Assembly: GCA_021018995.1 (NCBI GenBank)
Contig: CM037585.1
Location: 66,776,646-66,840,645 of the forward strand
Source of the DNA: Chloranthus sessilifolius
Taxonomy: Eukaryota; Streptophyta; Magnoliopsida; Chloranthales; Chloranthaceae
DNA length: 64,000 bases
Reading direction: 5' to 3'
Both the position numbers and the translations under genes were made by a program. Positions 12,881-24,444 of this stretch are shown one piece after another. How positions within the stretch are numbered: the first letter of the stretch is position 1; each line of letters begins with the position of its first letter. A model generated the notes under the pieces. The model was not told the DNA's origin. It searched no databases and saw only the letters and a program-made list of their open reading frames with translations.

Positions 12881-14003
12881 ATTCATGACTTCACCTTCTT
12901 CATCACAGCTTCTTCTCCTTCCAATTTTTAGATGAAGTACTTCTTTTGACATCTCTGTCTCTTTTTTTATTTATTTTTATTTTTATTTTTTATGAAGTGC
13001 CACACATATACCACTGCTACACTGCTGTTTATAATTTGTTTTTCTTCTCTTTCCACCAAATGTTGGACCCAACTCACCTATCTTCAACTTCTTCTTCTCT
13101 ACCTTCTGAATTCCTAGAGTGAGGGTAAGGCTGAATCAGGTCAAGAGGTTTAGGTTCAAGTACTCTGGTGTTTGTTGAAGAGAAATTAGATTTTAAAGGT
13201 TCAAAGAGTGTATGCAAAGGGCAGTTGAATGGGTAGGAAATTTTAAGCTCAAACTGTCCAAATTATGGCCTTAGATCATCTCCTTAGTGTCATGAGTGTT
13301 GTTAAATAGTTTCAATTTAGGGGTGCCTAAGTTCTAGTGACAAAGTGTTGAGTTAGTCATTCCTTGGAGCTCAAAAATTTACCAAATACACTCTTCAAAA
13401 GATAAAATTTTTGTATGGGCCCAAATCTCACTGGGTATGGTCTTCCTTCGAACTCATGGGGCATGTCTTCACCTTTTTCTCTCCTTATAGCTTACTAAGT
13501 AGTGCTTATAAAAGATTTTTCTTGATGCTTATTTCATGAAAGTGTTGAATTTTTAGAGGATTTCAGTATTAAAAAGTCTGCATAATTTTTAAATTTCCTC
13601 ATTTTCAAAATTACTTAGGTGAAATTCACTCTTTTTGTTTCAAAATTGACTATTATTGTTGCACTTAGCTTAACTATTTCATTGATCTTCCTACTGGTCT
13701 ACCCTGCCATACCCCCAACCCTAAGATAAACAGTGTCCTCACTGTTTCAATGCATATATTCAGTTAGGGGCAGCAGGGTATGCAAAAGACTAACAAAGTA
13801 AACAAAAAACATGACATTTCAATTGAAGCTAAGACAAAGAAGCAAAATACAAATCAACACACAAAAGACATATCCATTGAACAAGACAATTTACAATAAA
13901 AAGAAGACTAGTTACAAAATTAACAAGAGACTGAAACTATACAACCAGTTCTAAAAAAAAGAAAATACAAACAGATCCTAAGTACAAAATGTCTACATAA
14001 AGC
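12881..14003 (-). other. 3' noncoding region of element B
   Basis: Noncoding. It aligns by eye with the 3' noncoding regions of C (46817-48633) and D (60834-62708); the word CCAGTGAGATTTGGGCC is shared (minus strand, near 13415-13435). The PPT-like tract on the minus strand is GGGTTGGGGGTATGG (13707-13721), straight after the env-like ORF. Similarity to D continues to about 12880 (GAAGAAGGTG… ATCACCT) and then stops abruptly. Confidence 0.7.
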
Positions 14004-16213
14004 CTAATCTGAATCTGAGTCCAAGTCAATGGGGCCCTTGTCTGCTATGTCCTTCCCTTTCTTCAAAGTTTCAGCATGTGCAACACCAGCCTTGGTTCTA
14101 GTTGCAACTGGTTTCTATGGCTTGGTGCTGCTCTTCTCCATGGAAGGTTCCTTAATAGACACACCCTTGGGCACTGAAGAGTGCATGACTGAAAAGGTGG
14201 AGGTCAGTGTGTCTACCATCCTACCCAACTGAGCTGCCTTCATCTTATACACCATATACAGATCCAAAGCACCTTTCAGTTGCTGCTAGTGCACCTTCTT
14301 CTCCTTCTACAGATCCTCCCTCATGAGAGACATCTAGTATTCATAATCCTGTTTCACCATTGCTATCACCTTGTCCACCAGTAATTGCACATCTCTCCAA
14401 ACATAAGGATCATCATTCATAGTTTTGGTGAGGGGAATGGGGATGGATGAAGCATGAACAATTGCTTTTTCCTCAGGGTCAGATATAATAGGGTGTAAAA
14501 TAGAGGTGGTGGCCAGGTCAGTGTAGGTGGGTGGAGATGATGGCGGGATAGATGATGGGGGTGGAAGGAGAGGTGCCAACTCCTTCAGGGGTTCAGTTTG
14601 GGTAAAGGTTGTGGTGAAGGTCAATGGTAACAGGGGCAACTCCTCCTCTTCTAAATCAATGTGTAGCAGTAGAGGTGGAGGTAGATGGGATAAGGGCCAA
14701 CTCTTCATAATTAGGGTCTGTCTGTGTGGTAGCAGCTGCTGTAGCCACTAAAGTTGAAGGCTGGGGTGAAGGAGGTGGTGTGGGTATAGGCTGTTGGGCT
14801 ATTGGGTGTAAGGTCTAAAGGGTTGATTAGATGAAATGTAGGCTAGCTTGGTGTTCAGTCTTGGTAAGGAGTTGGTTTTGGAGAGAGGTAAGGAGGGAAA
14901 TAATTTGGGTAAAAGAGTTTGGTATGGTAGTATTTATAAGTTGGGTGGGTGGACTGGTTTGGAAGGGGGAGGGGCATGTTGGAAATGGGAGGGTTGTGGA
15001 GAGTCTAGGAGTTGGGTGTGTACTCATGCCTGATATCCTCCACAATGGAGTCTATCATGTCTGAGTACACCTCAGATGTGAACAGGTCATGGATAAGAGT
15101 AGGTGGGAGTGAATGTGTAGGAGAGGGAATTGGGTCATTGGGTTTAAAGGTTTTAGTGGGGTGGGGTGGTTCAATGTCAGTGACCATAAGTTCACTGTCA
15201 TCATAAGTAAATGGGGAAGGTGGGTTTGGAATGAGTTCTAGTATGGTAATAGGCTCTGAGCTAGGAGTGGGTGTAGGAAAGGGAATGGATAGGCTAGGTA
15301 CAGTGGTTGTAGGTGGATCTGGTATTGGGGTTATAGGTTGGGTGGGTGAGATTGGCTCTGTGGTTGGTTTATGGGCTCTCCTTTTGTATTTTCTTTTTAT
15401 GGTTGGAGTGGGTAGGTTAAATGGAAACTCTATGGGAGGAGTTGGAGCTGACACAGGGATGGTGGTGGTGATTGTGGAGGGTGTTGGAGATGGAATGGTA
15501 GGCATGGGTGTAGGGATGGGAATGAGTGGTGTTTGGATGGTGTGGGAGGTAGGGACGGACAATGGAGTGGAGAAGATTAATGATGGGCTGGTGGGTGGGA
15601 TAGGTGGCACTAAGCTGGCTGTTGTTGTATCTGCAGCAGAAGTGGGCACTAAAGATAAGCTCATAACATAGGGAGTTGTAGGGATAACAATAGAGGAAGC
15701 TACAGGAATGGCAACTGCAGAGGTCTCTGATGAAGGGGTTGCTGCTGAATCCACTAATCCCTTCTTCTTCTTCTTACCTAGCATAGTCATGCTAGTGTTC
15801 CATAATTTTTTTCCAAACATCAAAAGGGGCAATTTCTCAGTAGGCTCCCCTATCTTCCATACATAGCCTGCTTGTTTGAGCATGGCTTTGATCAGCCTAC
15901 TGTAGGGGAGCCCATGTGGCTTCAGCTGCTTCTGGATCTTACTGTGTATGTCCCTCATCCCCTCAAAAATTAACTGGGGTGCATTGAAGCAGTGCCCTAG
16001 GGAGGAGTATATGGCATCAACAATGGGGTGTCTCCTCTCTTGCTGGTGCCTAGACACAAAAATATTCTTTCTAAGAGCACTATCCATGAAGAGTAGGTCG
16101 GGATTGAAATCACTCCTCATGAGGGAGTCCCCAGATGCTTTCTTGCCCTTGGTCAAGTTCTCAGCAATCTCTGAAATTGATGCAGTAGGTGACCTCAAAT
16201 TATAAGCAGGGTC

Positions 16214-18348
16214 TGTTAATCAGTAAAAAATACCATTTTTTACCTCCTAACCTGACCTTTGATGGACCTTTGAGTGATTAATAATGTGTTTTGAGTGTTT
16301 TTTTATAGTTAACAATAAATTGTAGTCATAGTATAGAAATCTATCAGAAAGTGCCAAGAAGAGAGGTATCTGTTGAAGGGTTGCAACAGAAAAGAATCAC
16401 AACAGATCATGCTTTAGCTATGTATGCAATGGAGCAAACAGTAGTAGCATTTTCAGCTGTGTGCACTCAAGCATGCTAGTATGACAGTTGTGCATCATTC
16501 AACTTCATCTACATTAGTTCACACTAAAGCAGTGGATGTAATCCTGTCGAGATGCACCTTTGACAATTCGAGTAGTTGCTAAAGCTTATAACCCAACTAC
16601 TCAAGTGGTAGTGAGCCTATCGAATGCTCCATTGATGAATAGTAGAGCTACTCAAGAGGTTTCCAGAAGTTGCACTGATGAATTCGAGCAGATGATCCAA
16701 CCTGTCGAGAGGATTGGATGCTGGAAATGAACTCCACGAGAGGATCTAAGACTGAAGAACAACTTGTCGAGAGGTTCAGAGAACCTATCGAGCAGATGGA
16801 AAAGGACAACCAACCTCTTGGTTACATAGCATCCAATCAAGCTGATCCTATCAAGCAGATGAGCCAACCTGTCAAACACATACCTGGAGCTATGCTGAAT
16901 CTCGAGCAGATGGGTGATCCTATCAAGAGGATGGCTGAAGCAAGTGGAGATGTCAAGCAGTTCAAACTAAACTTATCGAGATCAAGTGCATAACCTGTCA
17001 AAGCTACAACCAACCTATTGAATGGTTTAAAATTGTAGTTGGAACCTATCGTGAGGTAGTTTGAACCTCTCAACTTGCAAAATCTGAACTTCCTACTTGT
17101 CCATTGAGAAACCTTGGGCTTTAGTGACTTTATACATATGTCCAGAGGTGTGCTAACCACTTTGGAGAGTATTTTTGGAACTTCATGGGCATAAAAGAGA
17201 ACCTCCCTAACTACCTCACGTGTGCTTAACCAATTCTAACAAATTCGTGGGAGATTCTTGGAGGGAATGCACCCACCTAAGCAAGCTTGATAACAGATTT
17301 GATCCCCTTTTGATCTAATTGGCTAAAACAGATTTGAGACAGTTGGGGGAAGTGTATAAATATGTGGGAAACACAACAAAGAAGACATCCAGAGTTTGAG
17401 TAAAATTTTGAATTAGTTTCCATAAAAAATTCTAATCTTCTTCTCTCTTTTCTATTCTCTCTTTAGCCCAACCATGGTTGGCTAAATTCTTCTAACAGCT
17501 AGGGTGAGGTCAGATCTATAAATTAAGTGGTGAGATAGCTTTGTGTGAGGATTGGATAATGTAGAGACTACAGATCCGAGAGCAATTTATTGTAAGCTGT
17601 ATTAAATCAATGAATTATTGGTTGTAAAGTTCATTTAATCTGTAGATCAGTTGAGTTCTATCAAATTTCCATAGATTGTATGCCCCTGTGGATGCCTGGG
17701 ATTGTAGCCTTGCATCCACAACATCTGTAGTGGGTTTCTTATTTCAATTAGGACATTTGGATTGAATGAAATCCCTAGGATGATCTGTGACCATTGAAGT
17801 GGATAAATCATAGCCTTATGATCAATTCAAACCTTTGGTTTAAGTTGGATTATTCTACCTTGCATTTGAGTTTGTAGCCAAATGAAGGATGGCTGCAGAT
17901 CCATCCTCTACACTGCTGTTTAACCAATCAATGTAGTAGTGAGACTAATCCCAGGCTGTTAATTCTCCACATTTGATTTTTCTTACAAAAACTTTCTTAT
18001 CTCTCATTTGAATTTCTCTTTTGCTCATCTCTGGTTCATTTTATAAATTTGTTTACAATTAGATCTGAATTTCTGCTATTTCTAATTAAAAGTGACAACC
18101 AAAACTCATTTCCTATTTTTCTTTGCTTTTAGGATAGATGGGAAGAGCCAGATCTATAATAGATCTAGGGATTTACAATTATTTAGATCACTTTTCCTTG
18201 TGGACAACCCTTACTTCCCTTCAGAACTTGCTACAATAGGCCCTGAATTCTTGTAGGAATGTGCTTTGTGATTTGATACATTCACCCTCTATTTTCTATT
18301 TAATCATCCATTTTTCAATAAAATTCTGACATCACAAAGTAAACAACA
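16214..18348 (+). mobile_element. Solo LTR F (Athila-like), 2135 bp, TSD GGGTC
   Basis: The LTR begins TGTTAATCAGTAAAAAATAC and ends AAAGTAAACAACA. GGGTC is present on both sides (16209-16213 and 18349-18353). No PBS, gag or pol lies between, so it is a solo LTR. The first 60 bases match the LTR starts of C and D (CCTAACCTGACCTTTGATGG). A TATA box (17355-17362), a conserved GACCATTGAAGTGGA block (about 17785-17815) and CTTGCTACAATAGG near the 3' end are present. It is inserted in the opposite direction to element B. Confidence 0.93.
16550..17060 (+). promoter_or_regulatory. U3 motif cluster (CCTGTCGAGAGG type) in solo LTR F
   Basis: Repeated TCGA-centred motifs occur: CCTGTCGAGATG, AATTCGAGCAG, CCTGTCGAGAGG, CCTATCGAGCAG, CTTATCGAGATC. 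They precede the TATAAATA at 17355. The same motif type occurs in the internal cluster of element B, which suggests F and B belong to the same or a close subfamily. Confidence 0.5.
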
Positions 18349-19270
18349 GGGTCATAGGCAGCTGGAATTCCTAGAGCCTGTGCAATGTTAGTTGTATCCA
18401 CAACTGTTTCAAAGTCACATAGGGTCCTCTTTGTTTGGACCACCCCCAGATTCCTTGACTCTGATATTTGGGTACCACAACTTTACTAGCCTGGGATATA
18501 CCAATTCCTCCAAAGGTGTCAACAGGTTATCCAAGGAAGCTTTGGTAAAAAATTCCATGACTGCAAAACCAACCTTCCTTTGAGAAAAATGCCTTGTCAA
18601 AGGTAGTTTCAGGCTCCAACCCCAGGGCATCCATGAGGTCATTGGGTGTGGCCAGGGGATGAACTTTTGGGATGGCTTCCTCCACCTGCTTCTATTTCTT
18701 GGACTTTTTCTGCTCAGTGGTGGCAGTCCTTGCCCTTTTCTTAGGAGGGGCCCTCTTTTTAGATTTCTCAACTTGAGGTTCTGGGGCATCAGGGGCTGAG
18801 GATGTAGCAATCCTCAGAGATTTTTTGGAGGGAGTGGGAGGGTTAGATTTGGCAAGGGTCAGCAGTCCCTGCAGAACATCTCCAAATTCTGGGTTGTCAG
18901 CCATTAAAATCCTAGGTTTTTCTCAATCAAGCTACAAACCCGAGTTTTCCCAAACTCCAAATAGAAAAAAACTCAGTAAAAATCCTCCAACAGCTAACCC
19001 TTACCCTCTAAAAAATTTGCTTGATAACAACACAATTGAGGAGAGTTTGAATTTTACCTTGAAAAGCTATGGTTTTGAAATGATAGGTGCACAATGTACT
19101 AAATCGAGCGCTGCCAGGTGCAGAATGCTTGGTTTTGGTAGCTCAGCAAAGTTGTAAAAGCACAGAGTGAATGGTGAAGTAGAAATGGCAATGAAGAAGG
19201 AAGGGGAAAAATTTGGATTGGACTTTAGTGCTTAAGGCAGAGAGTGAAAATGGCAGAATGTGCTGTCAAG

Positions 19271-19690
19271 GGGTTTAAAATAGGCAAACCCATGCGTCGA
19301 TAAGCTGATTAGTGAGCTCGAGAAGCTCTCGAGTAGATAAAAGCTCTGGGAATCAGCTTGTCGAGAGGTTCATTTGTTTAAAATACAAACCTTGACAGGT
19401 TGAGCTTTAGGTGCCTCTGCTCGGGAAGCTCTCGAGCGGTCCATTCAATGATTTCAGCTTCTTGAGCAGTTCAATGTGAACTGCTCGACAGACAAAGTTT
19501 GTGGAAGTCATGGCCACGAGGAGCTGGGCTTCAGGTGATTCTGCTCGAGCAGTTCTCGAGTAGATGCTTTTTGTGCTTCAGAGCCTATCGAGGCTCTCTA
19601 TTCCTTTGGAAATGATGCTCGAGAGGTTACTAGAGCCTCTCGAGAAGGCCAAATTTGCCTTGGCAATGACTCGAGAGGCTACCTTATACT
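19271..19690 (-). promoter_or_regulatory. TCGAG motif cluster with TATA-like box, upstream of env-like B
   Basis: Between 19285 and 19690 there are about a dozen CTCGAG/TCGAGAGG-type motifs (for example CTGCTCGAGCAG, CCTCTCGAGAAGG, CTTGTCGAGAGG). At the env-proximal side the minus strand reads CCTATTTTAAACCCC (19271-19283), resembling the TATA-like TATATTTAAACCCTTT of element C. It lies about 370 bp before the env-like ATG at 18904, the same spacing as in element A. 18905-19270 would be leader. 19691-19930 shows nothing else. Confidence 0.5.
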
Positions 19691-19930
19691 CTCACATTTT
19701 TTTCTGTCAAACCCACTGCCATGCCACACCAGCACACTTTTCATCCATTAAACAATGTATTCCTATGTTAAGACACAGTTTTTCACCACAACAGACCAAA
19801 ATTATGTACTAGATTCAGATTCACAGATCACACCAAAATAAAGATCACCAAAAACACAGTAAATGATAGAAAACAAATCACACAAAATCACACTAAAACA
19901 ACTATGGTACACAGTGTACAAGGCTGGAGA

Positions 19931-22158
19931 TCACTCATCATCAGGAGGTTCTTGAAGGTACATGGTTTCAGAGGGCTCCATAGTATTTTCCACACAAAGC
20001 TTAAGCCTCTGCCCATTTACCTTCATGACCCTACCAGAAGTGGTGTACCCCAGATGGGAATGCATGGATTACAGTGAAAGGTCCATCCCATCTGGATTTC
20101 AATTTCCCTGAAAGAACTTAAGTTTAGAGTTGAATAGCCATACCTTTTCTCCATCAGCAAAGTATTTTCTCAACAGGCTCTTGTCAAAGAAGGCCTTGGC
20201 TTTTTCCTTGTAAATCCTGGAGCTTGAATAGGCATCCAGCCTCAGTTCCTCTAGTTCAGACAGTTGCAGTTTCATGTTTGCACCAACAATAGTTAGGTAC
20301 ATGTTCAAGCTTTTAATGGCCTAAAAGACCTTGTGCTCTAAGTCTACAGGAAGATGACATGCTTTGCCATAAGCTAGTCTAAATGGGGACATTCCAATTG
20401 GGGTCTTATAGGCAGTCATATAAGCCCACAAAGCATCATTCAATTTCATTGGCCAGTCCTTCGTATTAGTTCTAACTGTCTTCTCCAGGATATGCTTAAT
20501 TTCCCTATTGGAAATCTCTACCTGCCCACTGGTTTATGGGTTATAGGGAGTAGCAACCCTATGTGTAACAACATACTTCTTCAGCAGGCTCTCAAAGTGT
20601 CTGTTACAGAAATGGCTCCCCCCATCACTGATGATGGCTCTAGGGGTGCCAAATCTGGAGAAAATGTTTTCTTTGACAAAATTGAGGATAACTTTGTAGT
20701 TATTTGTCCTTGTGGCAGTAACTTCCACCCACTTGGAAACATAATCCACAGCCATAAGGATGAAGTTAAGTCCCATTGAAGGAGGAAAGGGGCCCATGAA
20801 ATATATCCCACATATGTCAAACAACTCCACAACAAGGATGGGTTGCAGTGGCATTGAATTTCTCCTTGAAATGCCACCCATCCTTTGACATCTTAAACAA
20901 GCTTGGCAGTGTGCATGGGCATCCTTAAACAAGGAAGGCCAGTAAAACCCACACTGCAACACTTTTGCTGCTATCTTTTTTGCACTAAAGTTACCTCCAG
21001 AGGCATATTTATGGCACATGATGAGAATACTATGGATGTCACTATCAGGGACACACTTTCTAATAATCTAGTCTGCTCAATACTTATACAAGCATGGATC
21101 CTCCCAGAAAAAAATTTGACTTGTGAGAAGAACAAGTCCTTGTCCATCTTGGACCAGTGGGAAGTGAACCTACCTACAACAAGGTAGTTCACTTTATTGA
21201 CAAACCAGGGGACAACTGACTGGATGGAAAATAATTGATCATCAGGGAAAGAATCTCTCAATGGTGTAGTGGCACACTCTTCAACTAAAATTTGGAACAA
21301 ATGATCAGCCACCACATTCTCTACCCCCTTTTTGTCCTTGATTTCAAGATGAAACTCCTGTAGCAAGAGGATCCATCTAATCAACCTTGGCTTTGCATCT
21401 ATCTTAGCTAGTAGGTACTTTAGGGCAGAGTGGTCAGTGAAGACAATAATTTTAGACCCTAGTAGATAAGGTTTAAACTTGTTCATAGCAAAAACAACAA
21501 CTAGAAGCTCCTTCTTAGTTGTGGTATAATTCAGCTGAGCTTCTGCTAGTGTTTTGCTGGTATAATAAACGACACATGACAGTTTATCTTTTCTCTATCC
21601 TAACACAGCTCCCACAGCCAATTCTGGTGCATCACACATTAATTCGAAGGGTAAGGCATTGTCAGGGTCTTGGATCACAGGGGCAGAGGTTAGACATTTG
21701 TTCAAAACTTCATATGCCTTAAAACATTCAACATTAAAATGAAATGGCACATCTTGACATAGCAAGTGGCACAAAGGTTTGAAAATTTTACTAAAGTCCT
21801 TGATAAACCTTCTGGAAAATCCTGCATGTCCTAGAAAAGATCTGATTTGTTTGACCATTTTTGGTGGGGACAAGTGTGAAATCAAGTCAACTTTTACTTT
21901 ATCAACCTCAATGCCTTTATGGGAGACCACATGGCCAAGCACAATGCCTTGGTTGACCATAGAATGACTCTTCTTCCAGCTCAAAACTAGGTTGGTTTCT
22001 TCACATCTTTGAAGTATCAGGCTGAGGTGATGCAAACATTGACTGAAACAATCCCCAATAATTGAGAAATCATTCATAAAAATCTCTATTAACTTGTCAT
22101 GTTTGAAAAGAGGGCATAGATGCACCTTTGGAAGGTAGTAGGAGCATTACACAGTCCA
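19931..22158 (-). pseudogene. Partial pol of element B: C-terminal RT, RNase H, integrase
   Basis: It starts abruptly inside RT at NAPTTFQRCIYAL (22158). NDFSIIGDCFSQC (22040-22085) replaces the catalytic FMDDF motif: the first Asp is Asn, so RT would be dead even if complete. RNase H ([25 protein letters not shown]) and integrase ([23 protein letters not shown], chromo-like tail) follow in broken frames. The end is TGA at 19931-19933 after YLQEPPDDE. Pieces of 176, 171 and 161 codons are open; frameshifts separate them. Confidence 0.88.
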
Positions 22159-23689
22159 CGAAAACACAAATTTTTTTTCTCTTTTGTTTCAAATGATTCC
22201 TTTTTTCCATTTTTTCTTGAATAGACCAACATCTGTGGAGAGATGCTTCATTTGATCTGTCCATCGCTGAGAGGTAACCGACTTCCAGGCTTTGGACCAT
22301 TTTAATGTTCCTGCACATTTCTCAAGAAAACGTCAGTCCCTTTTTTTTATTTATATAGGCAGCAATATGCATCCTAATTAATAGAAGGAGAAGCAAACCA
22401 TTACCTATACATTTTCAATTTTCAAGAATTATATATTTTTTGGATTATTGTTTTAAGAGTTTTTGTTCTTTTTCTTCATTTTGAGATGGAAGTATGATGA
22501 TGTACATATGTACATGGGCATAAAGAAAATGGGGATATATATATATATTGTATTTTTTTGATTTTTGATTGATTGATTTTTTTTTCTTTTATTTTTCTTT
22601 TTCTTTTTTTTTTGTTTGATGCCTTAACAGTGAGACGAAGTAACAGGTTCCATTTTGAGCATAGTTGAACCCCTTTATGTGGTCAGACTCAAGTGAGGTT
22701 TTGCATTTTTTTACCGAGGTCGGAATGCCCATCCCTTTGGATTGAATCAACCTTTTATCCTTACCTCGGGTCATGCTTCTAACGGTGTAGTCTGAAGGAT
22801 TTATCTGATCAAAATACTGATTTGAGCAGACATGAGAGGCCCGATTGAAGACCAGATATCTCAGGATTGTAACCAAGGGAGTAACTGAATGAGCTTCTTC
22901 TTTTCTTCCCTTTTACAATATTTTACTCACAGTGCCCAAGATAGGTTTTTGCCGTGCCCATTGTTTCCCTCTTTTTTACCCGTAGGGCCCTTTCAGGTTT
23001 TCACTGCATCCATGGGTTAGCATTTTTACCCTAGGTGCCTTTTAACGTTTTCACCTGGTCCGCACAAGTTCGCTCTTTTTACCCATAGCGCCCTTTCGGG
23101 TTTCACTACGTCCATTTTGCTTTGAGCTTGTATATTTTCATTTTTTTTCAAAGGCCACGATATGGATGTCGACTCCGTCATAGCCAGCTAGATGGAATTC
23201 TTTTGTCGATTCTTATCTTGGCTCATGCCGACTCAACGGATACTGTGACTGCTCGTAGACCTTAAAGAGGGCTTTCCTCGAGGATGCATCTGGCCATGGG
23301 TTTGAAAGGGATAGGTTAAGAATTTTGAAGGTATTTTCGGGTTAAAAGGTTTCCTTGATTGGGTTCCAGTTGCCGTAATATACTTCTTCCTTAGGGGATT
23401 TCTACTGTCCATGCCCCATGATCTCTTTTCTTTTCTATATATATATATTTTCTTTTAGACATCTTCTTTTTGGGAATTTGCTTTTCTAATGTTTTTGGAT
23501 TTTGGTGATAACTCTTTTTCTCCTCTTTTTTTGTTAATATATACACTCTTTTTTTTGGGGAGGGAGTAATGAAAGAAAAGGCCATTGGCTCAAGATGGGG
23601 TAGCAAAGGGTATAAGTGTTCAGGGATACTTTTTGGCTACTTGGCTTTAGAATGATGGCCTCTTATATGGGGTTCTTAAGCAATCACGT
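22159..23689 (-). other. 3' noncoding region of element G
   Basis: T-rich noncoding DNA on the plus strand with no convincing ORF and no LTR terminus. It contains a three-unit tandem repeat (22973-23125) and short AT and poly-T runs. A 95-codon minus-strand ORF (22589-22876) lies in it but has no recognisable feature. Confidence 0.55.
22973..23125. repeat. Three tandem ~50-bp units in 3' region of element G
   Basis: The units begin TTTTTACCC/TTTTTACCCT at about 22973, 23023 and 23075 and each contains GCCCTTTC(A/G)GGTTTTCAC or a close variant. Read on the minus strand the unit is GTGAAAACCTGAAAGGGC followed by GGGTAAAAA. Divergence between units is moderate. Confidence 0.65.
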
Positions 23690-24444
23690 ATTAGTATTAT
23701 CAATACTTACCTTACCGCTAAGACTAAGAGTAGAAATGCCGGACATATCCAACGTTGATTGGCTCAGTAAAATGATCTCTGTCCATGGTGGCAAGGCGGA
23801 GTGCGTATTCAGGCAGCACCTCTCAGATGATGTAAGGTCCTTCTCAGTTGAGCTTGAATTTTCCTCTCGGATCAACGTGCCATCATCACCCTTTGTTATG
23901 TCGACCCAACACTCTTCAAACCAAATGGCATGACTCGGTAATAGAAAGTTTATCATGGAGTAATGAATGTTGTCTTCTCTTGATCTGCTTCAGCCATCTT
24001 GATCTGATTGTATCCGAAAAATCCGTCCATGAATGACAGCATCCCATGCCTAGTAGTGTTATCAACCAAGATGTCGATATGTGGCAATGGGAAGTCACCC
24101 TTTGGGCTCACCTTATTCAGATTTCTGAAGTCAATGCATATGTGAACCTTTCTATCTTTCTTCGATACTTAGACGATGTTGGCTAACCATTGAGGGTACT
24201 TAGAGACTATGATAAACTCTGCATCGTATTATTTGATAACTTCATTCTTTACTTTCATCATCCACTTAGGCCAGAGACGTCTTAACTTCTGCTTGACTGG
24301 CCTAACATCGGGATATAGTGGCAACTCATGCTTGACCAAATCGGTGTCCAAACCAGGCATATCTTCATATGACCATGCGAAGACGTCTTGGTATGACTGA
24401 AGGAAATCAATCATATTTTTTCTTTCCTCGGGGGACAGTGACAT
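23690..24444 (-). pseudogene. RT remnant fused to integrase C-terminus in element G
   Basis: From 24444 the minus strand encodes MSLSPEERKNMIDFLQSYQD, KQKLRRLWPKWMMKVKNEVI, then KYPQWLANIV, VHICIDFRNLNKVSP, FMDGFFGYNQIKM and YRVMPFGLK. Immediately after this RT block, without the FxDD motif, RNase H or the integrase core, the sequence reads DDGTLIRGKFKLN, EGPYII and EVLPEYAL. That is the form of the integrase C-terminal end in this lineage. A large internal deletion (junction about 23885-23925) therefore joined RT to the integrase tail. Several stops are also present. Confidence 0.75.

Larger units (their letters stand above)
14004..18904 (-). pseudogene. env-like ORF of element B, interrupted by solo LTR F
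   Basis: The ATG is at 18904 (MADNPEFGDVLQGLL). A basic segment KKRAPPKKRARTA, a stop, then PRLVKLWYPNIRV and ALGIPAAYDP follow up to 18354. The reading resumes left of the LTR as DPAYNLRSPTASISE at 16208. The DP at the join is explained by the 5-bp duplication. From 16198 to 15005 a 397-codon stretch is open: the conserved core (LTKGKKASGD, QERRHPIVDAIY, LIFEGMRDIHSKIQ) then a long Pro/Thr/Ser-rich region. The C-terminal part (14004-14708) is charged and ends in an acidic LDSDSD tail with TAG at 14004-14006. It is the longest surviving env-like frame in the window but still has stops and the insertion. Confidence 0.8.
12881..22158 (-). mobile_element. Element B: Athila-like retrotransposon remnant
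   Basis: The minus-strand order is truncated pol (19931-22158), motif cluster with TATA-like box (19271-19690), env-like ORF (14004-18904, split by solo LTR F) and 3' noncoding region (12881-14003). Gag, protease, the N-terminal part of RT, the PBS and the 5' LTR are missing: at 22158 the sequence switches to element G. Its 3' LTR is absent here because element A's truncated LTR begins at about 12880. Confidence 0.85.

Noticed and set aside
14831..15671. Plus-strand Gly/Val-rich ORFs opposite the env-like ORF of B
   Set aside because: They are shadows of the Pro/Thr-rich minus-strand reading. There is no start context or known domain.
22520..22620. AT and poly-T runs as the 3' LTR terminus of element G
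   Set aside because: No TG…CA end, no match to LTR G and no target duplication.
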